Origin: JAWXBA01 sp048499805
Lineage (GTDB): Bacteria > Gemmatimonadota > Gemmatimonadetes > Gemmatimonadales > GWC2-71-9
Assembly (NCBI GenBank): GCA_048499805.1
Contig: JASNZF010000006.1
Span: forward strand, 124,001-188,000
Reading direction: 5' to 3'
Length of the DNA: 64,000 nucleotides
Below, piece by piece: positions 41,336-49,904 of this stretch. A model generated the notes under the pieces. The model was given only the letters and a program-made list of their open reading frames with translations, did no database searches and was not told where the DNA came from. Within the stretch, counting starts at the first letter, position 1; each line of letters opens with the position of its first letter. Position numbers and translations under genes: made by a program.

Positions 41336-42506
41336 GTCCGAGCACCACCGAGAGCTGGCGCACCTTTGCCACCACCACCGGGAAGACCTCGGCGACACGC
41401 GCGATCTCGGCTTCAGTCGACTCGTGGCCCAGGCTCAGGCGCACCGAGCCGAGGGCCAGCTCCCGCGGCACGCCCATGGCGGTGAGCACGTGGCTCGGTT
41501 CCATGGCCCCGGTCGAGCAGGCGGAGCCGCCCGACGCGGACACCCCAGCCAGGTCGAGGTGCATCAGCAGCGCCTCGCTGTCGGCGCCGGGAATCGCCAC
41601 GTTGAGGACGTGCGGGGCGCGCGGTGACTGCTCGCCATGGACGACCAGGTCGGGGATCGCGGCGCGCAGCCGCTCGGTCAGTTCGGTCCGCAGTCGCAGC
41701 AGGTGGGCGGTGTGCGCCTCCAGCTCCGCCACCGCCAGGGTGGCGGCGCGCCCCATGGCCACCGCGCCGGCGACATTCTCGGTGCCGGGCCGGATCCCGA
41801 ACTGCTGGCCGCCGCCGTGGATCAATGCCTCGACGGCGCGCCGGTCCCGGACGATCAGCGCGCCAATCCCCTTCGGCGCACCGATCTTGTGCCCCGAGAG
41901 CGAGGCGAGGGTGCAGGGGAAGTCGACGAAGGTCACCGGGATCTTGCCAAAGGCCTGGACCGCATCGGTGTGGAGCAGGACCCCGGCATCCCGACAGCGC
42001 TCGGCGATCTCCGCCATCGGCTGGATGACCCCGGTCTCGTTGTTGACCCACATGACCGAGACCACGGAGGGCTTCTCGGCCAGCGCCGCGTCCAGGGCGT
42101 CGAGGTCGAGCAGCCCGCTGGGCAGGACGGGCAGGATGATCTCCCGGCCGCCCAGCCGGACCACCTGGTGCGCCGCGGCGAGCACCGCCTTGTGCTCCAT
42201 CGCGGAGACCGCCGCCAGCATCGGGTCGCCCCGGAGCTGGGCCGCCATGCAACCGCCGATCACGGCGTGGTTGTCGGCCTCGGTGCCGCCGGAGGTGAAG
42301 ACCACCTGGCCGGGCTCGACCCCGACTGCCTGGGCCACTTCCCGGCGGGCCTGTTCCAGCCCGGCCCGAGCGGCCCGGCCGAAGCGGTGGGCGCTGGAGG
42401 GATTGCCGAAGGCGCCTGCCCCGAAATAGGGGAGCATCGCCTCGAGGACTTCCGGCCGCACCGGCGTGGTGGCGGCGTGGTCGAGGTAGATGGGGGTCGG
42501 TGGCAT
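41328..42506 (-). CDS. iscS: Cysteine desulfurase (NifS/IscS family)
   Basis: PLP enzyme that takes sulfur from cysteine. 392 residues. Start YLDHAATTPVRP, His105 in MEHKAVL, the PLP lysine K207 in SLSGHKIGAPKG, NNETG, and the active Cys330 in SGGSACSTG. Predicted leaderless start. First gene of iscS-mnmA-membrane protein-ppk. No iscU or iscR here, so its main job may be tRNA thiolation. Confidence 0.95.
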   Translation of the reverse strand: MPPTPIYLDHAATTPVRPEVLEAMLPYFGAGAFGNPSSAHRFGRAARAGLEQARREVAQAVGVEPGQVVFTSGGTEADNHAVIGGCMAAQLRGDPMLAAVSAMEHKAVLAAAHQVVRLGGREIILPVLPSGLLDLDALDAALAEKPSVVSVMWVNNETGVIQPMAEIAERCRDAGVLLHTDAVQAFGKIPVTFVDFPCTLASLSGHKIGAPKGIGALIVRDRRAVEALIHGGGQQFGIRPGTENVAGAVAMGRAATLAVAELEAHTAHLLRLRTELTERLRAAIPDLVVHGEQSPRAPHVLNVAIPGADSEALLMHLDLAGVSASGGSACSTGAMEPSHVLTAMGVPRELALGSVRLSLGHESTEAEIARVAEVFPVVVAKVRQLSVVLGRA

Positions 42507-42512
42507 CCCGGA

Positions 42513-42518
42513 AATATA
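42513..42518 (-). promoter_or_regulatory. -10 element (TATATT) giving a predicted leaderless iscS mRNA
   Basis: TATATT on the minus strand, six bases (TCCGGG), then ATG. Confidence 0.6.
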
Positions 42519-42650
42519 GGGCTGGCGGGGCCGTGGTGGGACAGCCACCCCGCCGGGCCTGGGAGGCCCGGGTACTCCGCTCTTGACAAAGGCCCATTTT
42601 GGTCGCAAATCGTCGTATCATTCCTGCGCCAGGATGGCGCGAGGCCCGCC

Positions 42651-45071
42651 ATGACCATCCTTCGCTCTTCCAGCCGCTTGGCGCGCAGCGCCATCCTGGG
42701 GTTCCTGCTTGTGGCCGGCGCGGCATCGAGCGCCTGTGGGGGTGGTGGGACCGATCCGGCCCCGCCCCCGGCCCCCCCGCCGGCCCCCCCTCCGCCGCCG
42801 CCTCCCCCTCCACCGTCAGGCCGCATCGTGAGCGTGGCGGCCGGAAACCAGCAATCGGCCTTGGTGGGTGCCGCCGTGGCGGTGGCCCCGGCGGTGCGAG
42901 TGGTGAACTCGGTCGGGGCGGCCGTGCCGGGAGTGGCGGTGACCTTCACTGTCGGGTTGGGAGGGGGGAGCGTGACCAGCGCGAGCCCCAGTACGGGCAC
43001 CGATGGGGTGGCCGCCGTCGGTTCGTGGGTGCTCGGCGCGGCGGGCGTCAACACCCTGGTGGCCAGTGTGGCGGGCGCCACCGAAGGGAGCCCCATCACG
43101 TTCAGCGCTACGGGCCAGGAAGCGATCATCGCACCCGCGGCCGATACCACCATCAATGGCACGATCCAGACCACCCAGTTCACCGTGCCGGCCGGGGTCA
43201 CGGTGACGCTGGGCAGCGACGTGCTGATCAGGTCGACGGTCCGGGTGACCGTGAACGGGACGATTCGGGGAGACTGCCGACGATTCGAGGTCGATGCCAG
43301 CGGCGAGGTTGTGCTGACCGGCACGATCGACAATTCCTGTCTTGACCCGGCAGCCGATGGTCCCGTGCTTCGGATCGTCGCTCGTGGAGGGTATGCACTG
43401 ACCGGAGGCAGCCTGCGGAGTGGTGGCGACGTCGAGGTGACCAACGACCCCACGCTGACGGACCAGGACTTTGGCGCCGCACCGGCGTTCACCTCCATGC
43501 CGCACGACCCCCAGGCGATCCTGGTACCTCCGTGCACCTTTGGGGCACTCCAGTACGTTGCGGTGCCTGCCCGGGCTCCCGATGGCGCCAGCGGCGGGGC
43601 CAACGGCGGGACCGGCCGGAATGGCCGGACCTTCACCGGCCGCTGCCGCGGCAGCATGAACATCAGCGGCGGGATGTCGTTCACGGGGCAGCATGGCGGG
43701 CACGGTGGGGACGGGCTGCACCAGAGCTCTTCCCAGGCGAATGCGTCCGGCGGCAGCGGCGGCGACGGCGGCCGGCTTCGGCTGCAGGCCACCGCGGACA
43801 TCGGCTTCACCGGGGCCAATACCGTTCGCAGTGGCGATGGCGGCGACGGCGGGAGTGCGGCCGCCACCGCGACGGCGCCCGGCGGGACCTCCTCCGCAGC
43901 AGCCGGAGCCACCGCCCTGGCGCGGGCTGGCGGTGCACCCGGCTTGTTGACCATTCGGGCCAACGGTCAGCTCTCGTTTGGTCCCGGTACCACCCTTCAG
44001 GTGGGCAATGGCGGCAACGGTGGAGATGCGCTGGCCACCGGCGCCGATGGTGCCCCTGCCGGGGCCGGTCCCGCCCAGGGCGGTGGGGCTGCCAACGCCA
44101 CTTCCGGGCGGGGTGGCGACTCCCCAAATCACCAGGTGTCCGCCGGCGGCAACGTGGTCGGTACGGCCAGCATCTTCCTGACCGGCGGGCACGGAGGCTT
44201 CGGGGGCAAGGCGATTGCCGTGGGTGGCGCCGGAGGCGCTGGGTCCGAGGTCCATCCGGCCGGGGGAACCGGTGGGGCAACCACGGCCGTGGGCGGCCGG
44301 GGCGGGAATGTCGGGCTCCTCAACTTCCAGGGAATCCCCATCGGCAACGGCGGCCGCGGGGGAGACGCTGAACTGACCGGGGCCTCCGGGGGTGCAGCGG
44401 GGACGCAGTGTGTCGCCACGCCGGGACTCATGCCAGGCGTGGTCGGGGGCGTCGGTGGGGGCCTGACCGCCACCCATGGCCCGGGAGGGACGGGGGCGGC
44501 GACGGGCGCGGACGGGGCGACCCGGTTCGTCAACGCCCGTGGCGGGGGACGGGGCGGGAACGGCTGGCCCAACGGGGGGGCCGGGGGCGCGGCGGGGACC
44601 CAGACCCTTTCCAAGCCCGCGGTCATTGTCGGGCCGATCCCCTTCCAGGGCCAACCCGGGTTCAAGTGTCTGGGGGTCCTGGGCGGGTTCACCAGTACTG
44701 GTTATCTACCTCCGGCCCCTGGGTTGCCACCGTGCCGGACCCAGACCTCAAGCGTGGAGTTTGTCAGCTTCGTGAATGCGGTGGTCACCTTCTCGATCGC
44801 CTTCGATCCGGCAGGATCCAACGCCGCCCAGAACTACACCTTCGGGGCACTCAACTTCAACCCGAATGCCTCGGGCCCCACCTTCTCGGGACCCACGCCT
44901 GCATATGTCGAGGCGATTCACCAGTTCGCAGGCGCACGCGGGATCGCCTATACGTACTGGGACTACTGCTCCACCTCGATGCCGTTCACGAACTCCTTCA
45001 CGATCGCGGCGACCGTGGGGTCTGCTGGCCCGACCGTGGTGGGAACGATTGCCTTCATCCACAACCCCTGA
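42651..45071 (+). CDS. Glycine-rich surface lipoprotein with an Ig-like domain
   Basis: 806 residues. Lipoprotein signal ending AGAASSAC, lipidated Cys29, then a poly-Pro spacer (about residues 38-56). An Ig-like (Big-1-type) domain covers about 58-150 (IVSVAAGNQQSALVGAAVAVAP...VTFTVGLGGGSVTS). Next is a beta-helix-like segment (NGTIQTTQFTVPAGVTVTLGS) and then about 350 residues of GGxGG/GGN repeats like those of PGRS proteins. A conserved-looking C-terminal beta domain starts near 700 (SVEFVSFVNAVVTFSIAFDPAG). Surface adhesion or matrix role is inferred. TTGACA lies 63 bases upstream but at poor spacing from TATCAT (42616). Confidence 0.75.
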   Translation: MTILRSSSRLARSAILGFLLVAGAASSACGGGGTDPAPPPAPPPAPPPPPPPPPPSGRIVSVAAGNQQSALVGAAVAVAPAVRVVNSVGAAVPGVAVTFTVGLGGGSVTSASPSTGTDGVAAVGSWVLGAAGVNTLVASVAGATEGSPITFSATGQEAIIAPAADTTINGTIQTTQFTVPAGVTVTLGSDVLIRSTVRVTVNGTIRGDCRRFEVDASGEVVLTGTIDNSCLDPAADGPVLRIVARGGYALTGGSLRSGGDVEVTNDPTLTDQDFGAAPAFTSMPHDPQAILVPPCTFGALQYVAVPARAPDGASGGANGGTGRNGRTFTGRCRGSMNISGGMSFTGQHGGHGGDGLHQSSSQANASGGSGGDGGRLRLQATADIGFTGANTVRSGDGGDGGSAAATATAPGGTSSAAAGATALARAGGAPGLLTIRANGQLSFGPGTTLQVGNGGNGGDALATGADGAPAGAGPAQGGGAANATSGRGGDSPNHQVSAGGNVVGTASIFLTGGHGGFGGKAIAVGGAGGAGSEVHPAGGTGGATTAVGGRGGNVGLLNFQGIPIGNGGRGGDAELTGASGGAAGTQCVATPGLMPGVVGGVGGGLTATHGPGGTGAATGADGATRFVNARGGGRGGNGWPNGGAGGAAGTQTLSKPAVIVGPIPFQGQPGFKCLGVLGGFTSTGYLPPAPGLPPCRTQTSSVEFVSFVNAVVTFSIAFDPAGSNAAQNYTFGALNFNPNASGPTFSGPTPAYVEAIHQFAGARGIAYTYWDYCSTSMPFTNSFTIAATVGSAGPTVVGTIAFIHNP

Positions 45072-45141
45072 CCGAAGGGTGGAGGCAGGGGAGGGGGCAG
45101 CGGGGGGGGGGGGCGGGCCAGGTGACCGGCAGGAATGCGCG

Positions 45142-45180
45142 AGCGAGGGCGGGTCGCCGTGGCGATCCGCCCTCGCTCTT
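45142..45180. terminator. Bidirectional terminator between the Gly-rich lipoprotein gene and bshB1
   Basis: Sixteen-base arms 45142-45157 and 45162-45177 pair with a single G-T mismatch around a CGTG loop, then CTT. It serves both convergent genes. Confidence 0.8.
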
Positions 45181-45209
45181 CCGACCGCCAGGTTCATCGC
45201 CACGACGGG

Positions 45210-45926
45210 CTACATCGACTGCCCCTCCAGCGCCACCACATCGTCCACCCGCATTGTCTCATGGGTCCAGTACGGTTCCCCATACCGGGTCCGGATCAGG
45301 GAGCCATAGTGCGCGTTCTGGACCTCGACGAGCGAGTAGAGGTCCTGCCCGGTGGGGAAGATCTCGCCGGCGTTCTGGGCCCCATCAAACTGGCTGGCGT
45401 AGCAGCGGATCGCCGTCATCTTGCGCTCGAACTGGTCGCTGATGTCCACGACGAAGGTCGGCTTGACGGGATCCTCGCGGTACGCCAGCGCGTAGAGGAT
45501 CTTGTGGGGTCGATGCGGGGCGCCGTCGGCCGGGTATCGGGTGAGTCCTGCGAGGAAGCAGGCGTCCCGGGCCAGTTCCGAAGCGATTCGGTGGTCGGGG
45601 TGCCGCCCGACGGGGTAGGGAAGGATCACCACCCTGGGCGCGAAATGGCGGATCTGTTCCACCAGGATTCGGCGGGTCTCGTCGGTGTTGGCGAGCCGCG
45701 CATCCGGCAGTCCAGCGTTCCGCCGCTCCGCGACCCCCATCACCTCGGCGGCTCGTTGGGCCTCCTCCGCGCGCAGCTCGGCGCTGCCGCGCGTGCCCAT
45801 CTCGCCCGCCGTGAGGTCGAGGATGCCGGTGGTGTGCCCGGCATCGGCCGCCTTGATGAGGGTGCCGGCGCAGGTCAGCTCGACGTCGTCACGGTGGGCG
45901 GCAATGGCCAGCAGGGAAACGGGCAT
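45210..45926 (-). CDS. bshB1: PIG-L/LmbE-family deacetylase, BshB1-like
   Basis: 238 residues. In bacillithiol synthesis BshB1 removes acetyl from GlcNAc-malate. LmbE zinc motif AAHRDDVELTCAGTLI (His11, Asp13, Asp14; the usual HPDD Pro is Arg here), the second His in GRHPDHRIASELARDACFLAGL at 109-112, and the BshB1-like end (FVVDISDQFERKMTAIRCYASQF). Predicted leaderless start. bshA and bshC are not here. Other LmbE substrates remain possible. Confidence 0.82.
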   Translation of the reverse strand: MPVSLLAIAAHRDDVELTCAGTLIKAADAGHTTGILDLTAGEMGTRGSAELRAEEAQRAAEVMGVAERRNAGLPDARLANTDETRRILVEQIRHFAPRVVILPYPVGRHPDHRIASELARDACFLAGLTRYPADGAPHRPHKILYALAYREDPVKPTFVVDISDQFERKMTAIRCYASQFDGAQNAGEIFPTGQDLYSLVEVQNAHYGSLIRTRYGEPYWTHETMRVDDVVALEGQSM

Positions 45927-45932
45927 GCGTGG

Positions 45933-45938
45933 AAGTTA
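45933..45938 (-). promoter_or_regulatory. -10 element (TAACTT) giving a predicted leaderless bshB1 mRNA
   Basis: TAACTT on the minus strand, exactly six bases before the ATG. Confidence 0.55.
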
Positions 45939-46050
45939 GAAGGGAGAAGCGAGAAGTGGAAAGCCCGGGCCGATGCCATGCAGGGATCCCAACCCACCCA
46001 GGCACTCGCTGCTCGCTGCTCGCTTCTCCCTGCTCGCTTCTCCCTTCTCA
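45935..46050. repeat. Inverted heptamer element H
   Basis: Left arm GAAGGGAGAAGCGAGAAG (about 45938-45956). Right arm 46004-46047 with CTCGCTG and CTTCTCC units, complementary to the left. Lies between the last permease gene and bshB1; the bshB1 -10 overlaps its left edge. Confidence 0.7.
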
Positions 46051-47286
46051 CTCATGGCGAAGCGCCTCCACGGGATCCATCCGGCTGGCGCGGTTGGCGG
46101 GGATCATGCCGAAGATCAGGCCGATCGCCACCGAGACCATGGTGGCGACCACGGCGCTCCAGAGCGGAACCCGGGCCTCGATGCCCAGGGCGAGCTTGAG
46201 CACCTCGCCCGCCGTCAGTCCCATGACGACGCCGAGGAGCCCACCGATCAGCGTGAGGGTCGCCGCCTCGACGAGGAACTGCCAGAGGATCTCGCGCCGG
46301 GTGGCCCCCACGGCCTTGCGGAGCCCGATTTCATGGGTCCGGTCGGTGACCGAGACCATCATGATCGCCATGACGCCGATCCCGCCGACCAGGAGCGCGA
46401 CCCCCGAGAGGGTGATCATCACCAGGAAGAAGACGCTGGTGAGGTTGTTCACCAGGCCGAGGATCTGGTCCTGGGTCAGGATATCGAAGGTGTTGGGTTG
46501 GGCCGGCCGGAGCCCCCGCGCCTGCCGGAGGGCGACGGTGGCCAGGTCCTGCGCCCGCTCCACGGTGACGCCCTCCCTTGGCTTGGCCATGATGAAGAGG
46601 GCATTGGTCTCGTCATACCGCCAGTTCCCCTTGGCGGTGCGAAACGGGACCACGGCGCCGACCTGCTGCCCGGGCGGCTCGAAGAGGTTGCTCGGTCGCT
46701 GGTAGATCCCGATGACCCGGAGCGCCTTGCCACCGATCCGGATGGTCTTGTCCATCGGATCGATCTGCCCGAAGAGGTAGTCGGCGGACTCGGCCTCGAG
46801 GACCACGACCGCCGCCCCCGAGGCCACCTCGCCCCGGGTGAAGGTCCGCCCGCGCAGGATCGTCCCCCCCAGCACCTCCATGTACCGGCTGTCGGCCCCG
46901 AAGATGGTCATGGTCTGGGTCCGCACCCCCTGGTACTCCATGCGGAGGAAGACCTGGACGCCGAGTTCGGCATAGGTCAGGTCGGGGATGCGCCGGAGCG
47001 CCGCGGCATCCTCCTCGCTCACGACGGGCCGGATCCGGACCTCGTAGGGGAGGTTGTCGGGATTGATCGGCGTCGAGGAGAAGAACCGCATCACGTAGAA
47101 GGTGTTGGGCCCGGCGGTGCTGACGGCATTGAGGATCTGGGAGCGAATCCCCTCCACCATCGAGGCCATGGCCATGACGGTGGTGACCCCGATCACGACG
47201 CCCAGGATCGTCAGCGCCGAGCGGAGCTTGTTGGCGCGCATCGCACCCAGCGCCAGGGCCATGCCCTCGGTCAGGGAGTGCACCAT
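46048..47286 (-). CDS. MacB/FtsX-type ABC permease 4 (duplicated module, second subunit)
   Basis: 412 residues, four membrane spans with a large periplasmic domain after the first. Start AMRANKLRSALTILGVVIGV, FtsX-type C-terminal half with VGGIGVMAIMMVSVTDRTHEIGLRKAVGATRREI (coupling motif to the ATPase), and the end DPVEALRHE. The same end and N-terminal core occur in permease 2, so it is the paralogue of that gene. Two bases after permease 3. No cytosolic ATPase of its own; the ATPase upstream must serve it or another one elsewhere. Confidence 0.9.
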   Translation of the reverse strand: MVHSLTEGMALALGAMRANKLRSALTILGVVIGVTTVMAMASMVEGIRSQILNAVSTAGPNTFYVMRFFSSTPINPDNLPYEVRIRPVVSEEDAAALRRIPDLTYAELGVQVFLRMEYQGVRTQTMTIFGADSRYMEVLGGTILRGRTFTRGEVASGAAVVVLEAESADYLFGQIDPMDKTIRIGGKALRVIGIYQRPSNLFEPPGQQVGAVVPFRTAKGNWRYDETNALFIMAKPREGVTVERAQDLATVALRQARGLRPAQPNTFDILTQDQILGLVNNLTSVFFLVMITLSGVALLVGGIGVMAIMMVSVTDRTHEIGLRKAVGATRREILWQFLVEAATLTLIGGLLGVVMGLTAGEVLKLALGIEARVPLWSAVVATMVSVAIGLIFGMIPANRASRMDPVEALRHE

Positions 47287-47288
47287 GG

Positions 47289-48533
47289 CTACTCGGCCCG
47301 GAGCGCAGTGATCGGATCGAGACGGGCGGCCCGGCTCGCCGGATAGACCCCGAAGAGGATTCCGGTGCCGGCCCCCAGCGTCAGCGCCGCGGCCACCGAC
47401 CAGGCGGTGACGGTCGCGGGGAGCGGGCTGACGGCAGCAACCAGCAGCGCCAGGCTCCAGCCGCCCAGCACCCCGAGGATCCCGCCGAGGGTGGAGAGGA
47501 AGATCGCCTCGACCAGGAACTGGCGCCGGATGTCGCGCTGGCGTGCGCCCAGCGCCTTGCGGATGCCGATCTCGTGGGTCCGCTCGTTGACGGTCATGAG
47601 CATGATGTTCATGATCACGATCCCGCCCACCAGGATCCCGATGCACACCACCGCGGGGATGACGGCGAAGAGCACCCCGGTCAGGCTGGTCCAGAACGCC
47701 ACCAGGGCGTCGGCCTTGTCGACGCTGAAGTCGTTGGGCACCCCTGGCCGGAGTCGGTGGGCCAGTCGCATCGCCTCCTCGGCCCGGTCCATGGCGGCCG
47801 GGATGTCGGCACCCTCCGGCATCTTGACCGAGATCGCGGTTGTCCGCCGGCGACCGTAGAACGACTCGAAGACGGAGATCGGCAGCAGGACAAACCCGTC
47901 GAACGACTGGCCCAGGGTCTGTCCCTTGGAGGCGATCACTCCGGTGATCGTCAGCTCGCGTCCCGCCACCCGGATCTTCTTGCCGACGGCGAGCTCGGGA
48001 CGATCGAAGAGCTTGTCCGCCACGTCGAATCCGACCACGGTGACCAGCCGGCGGTTGGTGATGTCGGGCTCGGTAAGGGGGGACCCGTGGGCGATGACGT
48101 AGTCCTGGACGATCTGGTATTCCGGGGTGACCCCGTAGACCAGGACCGATCCCAGGCTCGTGTTGCGATGCACCACCGTCGTGGTCGGGGTGGGCCAGCC
48201 GGACTGCAGCGCCACGGCCCGGGCGTCGGGCAGGGCCCGGCGGACATACTCGGCATCCTCGCGGGTGATCCGGGGACGCCGGCCGATCTCGCGGACGAGG
48301 TCGTCATCGAGGAAGCCGACCACGATCGGCGTGCGGCGCACCTGAAAGGCGTTGGTGCCGATCATCGCCCCGGCGACATTGTCCTTGACGTACGCATTCA
48401 TCCCCTGGATGATCGCGACCACCGCCACCAGGAACCCCACCGACACGATGATCCCGAGCAGGGTGAAGAACGAGCGCAGCTTGGCGGTACGGATGGCGTG
48501 AAGGGCGAGCCGGGCGGCCTCGAGGAGGGACAT
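47289..48533 (-). CDS. MacB/FtsX-type ABC permease 3 (duplicated module, first subunit)
   Basis: 414 residues. Opens EAARLALHAIRTAKLRSFFTLLGIIVSV and closes LDPITALRAE; permease 1 has the near-identical EAVRLALHALWTQKLKSFFSLIGVLIGV and LDPIEALRAE. ABC permease coupling helix IVIMNIMLMTVNERTHEIGIRKALGARQRDI. It has its own predicted leaderless promoter, so this pair can be expressed apart from the upstream genes. Confidence 0.9.
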   Translation of the reverse strand: MSLLEAARLALHAIRTAKLRSFFTLLGIIVSVGFLVAVVAIIQGMNAYVKDNVAGAMIGTNAFQVRRTPIVVGFLDDDLVREIGRRPRITREDAEYVRRALPDARAVALQSGWPTPTTTVVHRNTSLGSVLVYGVTPEYQIVQDYVIAHGSPLTEPDITNRRLVTVVGFDVADKLFDRPELAVGKKIRVAGRELTITGVIASKGQTLGQSFDGFVLLPISVFESFYGRRRTTAISVKMPEGADIPAAMDRAEEAMRLAHRLRPGVPNDFSVDKADALVAFWTSLTGVLFAVIPAVVCIGILVGGIVIMNIMLMTVNERTHEIGIRKALGARQRDIRRQFLVEAIFLSTLGGILGVLGGWSLALLVAAVSPLPATVTAWSVAAALTLGAGTGILFGVYPASRAARLDPITALRAE

Positions 48534-48539
48534 GACGGA

Positions 48540-48545
48540 AAGGTA
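48540..48545 (-). promoter_or_regulatory. -10 element (TACCTT) for permeases 3 and 4
   Basis: TACCTT on the minus strand, exactly six bases before the ATG at 48533. Confidence 0.6.
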
Positions 48546-48549
48546 AAGT

Positions 48550-48610
48550 GGGAGAAGGGAGAAGGGAGCAGGGAGAAGGGAACAGCGGAGGGGGGGCTCC
48601 GTGCCCCCCC
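48550..48610. repeat. One-armed heptamer tract with G7/C7 hairpin (element I)
   Basis: GGGAGAA/GGGAGCA heptamers at 48550-48583, then GGGGGGG (48590-48596) and CCCCCCC (48604-48610) around a seven-base loop. On the minus strand the hairpin comes before a pyrimidine-rich stretch, so it may terminate the first permease pair before the promoter of the second. Confidence 0.6.
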
Positions 48611-48638
48611 GGGTGCCCGCCTTCCTGGACGCCCCAGC

Positions 48639-49904
48639 TCACTCGTGGCGGAGCGCCTCCACCGGATCCATGAGGCTGGCCTTGCTGGCCGGGTACATGC
48701 CGAAGAAGATCCCGGTGATCACCGAGGCCAGGACCGCGACCACCACCGACCAGAGCGGAACCGCCGCGGGGATCGGCGTGAAGTTGTTGACGGCCCCGGC
48801 GATCAGGGCCCCGAGCGCCATGCCCACCATCCCGCCGAGCAGGGTCAGGGTCGCGGCCTCGACCAGGAACTGGAACATGATCTCGCCCCGGGTGGCGCCC
48901 AGCGCCTTGCGGAGGCCGATCTCCCGGGTGCGTTCCGTCACGGAGATCATCATGATCGCGATGACCCCCACGCCGCCGACCATCAGACCGACGCTGGACA
49001 GCGCCAGCATGACCAGGAAGAAGCCGCTGGTGAGGTTCTCGAAGGTCTCCAGGAGCCGGTCCTGGGTGAGGACGGCGAAGTTGTTCTCCTCGGCGGGCTT
49101 GAGGCCGCGGGCCCCGCGCATGGCGGCAATCACGTCGTCCTGGGCCTCTGCCACGGTGGCCTGGTCGGTGGGGATGACGGTGAACTGCATCCAGCCGCGT
49201 CCGTACTCGGCGTACTTCTCGAAGGTCGAGTGCGGGATCACCACCGCCGGCGACGGGTCGCCCGAGAACATGTCCGCCGGCTGGCTGTAGACGCCGATGA
49301 CGGTGAACGGGTGGCCGAAGATCTTGATCCGGCGGTCCAGCGGGTCCAGGCCGGGGAAGAGCTGGTCGGCGAGTTTCTCATTGATGACGGCCACCGCCGA
49401 GTTGGCGGCGTGCTCCACCTGGGAGAAGGTGCGCCCGTCCTCGAGCGCCGCGCCGCTCACCTGGAGCCAGGCGGTGCTGTTGCCCGTCACGGCCACGCTC
49501 GAGAGGGTGAGGTCGCGGTAGCTGACCGGTCCCGAACTGTTCTCCTGCCAGGCCACCTCCCGGATCGAGGGAAGCCGGCGCAGCATCTCGGCCTCGTTGG
49601 CGGTCAGGTAGGGATTGCGCCGCCAGGGCGACCGCTCGTCCGAGCCGTCCGAGATGTTGAGGCCACCCTGGAAGAACCGCATGACGAAGAAGGTCTTGGT
49701 GCCCATCGTCTCGACCTGGGCCGTGACCCCCCGGTTGATGCCGGTGATCATCGACGCCATGGCGATGACCACCATCACGCCGATCGCCACGCCGAGGATG
49801 GTGAGCGCCGCGCGGCCCTTGCTGGCGCGGACCGAGTCGAAGGCGATTCCCACGCCCTCCTTCAACCGGCCCAGGTGGGCCACCGTGCGGGAGAGGATGC
49901 TCAT
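48639..49904 (-). CDS. MacB/FtsX-type ABC permease 2
   Basis: 421 residues. Longer N-terminus (SILSRTVAHLGRLKEGVGIAFDSVRASKGRAALTILGVAIGV), periplasmic domain with GTKTFFVMRFF, coupling motif VIAIMMISVTERTREIGLRKALGATRGEI, end DPVEALRHE. Overlaps the stop of permease 1 by four bases. Paralogue of permease 4. Confidence 0.9.
   Translation of the reverse strand: MSILSRTVAHLGRLKEGVGIAFDSVRASKGRAALTILGVAIGVMVVIAMASMITGINRGVTAQVETMGTKTFFVMRFFQGGLNISDGSDERSPWRRNPYLTANEAEMLRRLPSIREVAWQENSSGPVSYRDLTLSSVAVTGNSTAWLQVSGAALEDGRTFSQVEHAANSAVAVINEKLADQLFPGLDPLDRRIKIFGHPFTVIGVYSQPADMFSGDPSPAVVIPHSTFEKYAEYGRGWMQFTVIPTDQATVAEAQDDVIAAMRGARGLKPAEENNFAVLTQDRLLETFENLTSGFFLVMLALSSVGLMVGGVGVIAIMMISVTERTREIGLRKALGATRGEIMFQFLVEAATLTLLGGMVGMALGALIAGAVNNFTPIPAAVPLWSVVVAVLASVITGIFFGMYPASKASLMDPVEALRHE

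Noticed and set aside
42583..42621. TTGACA ... TATCAT as promoter of the Gly-rich lipoprotein
   Set aside because: Spacer is 27 bases; at 17 bases the sequence is CAAATC. Not reported as a promoter feature.
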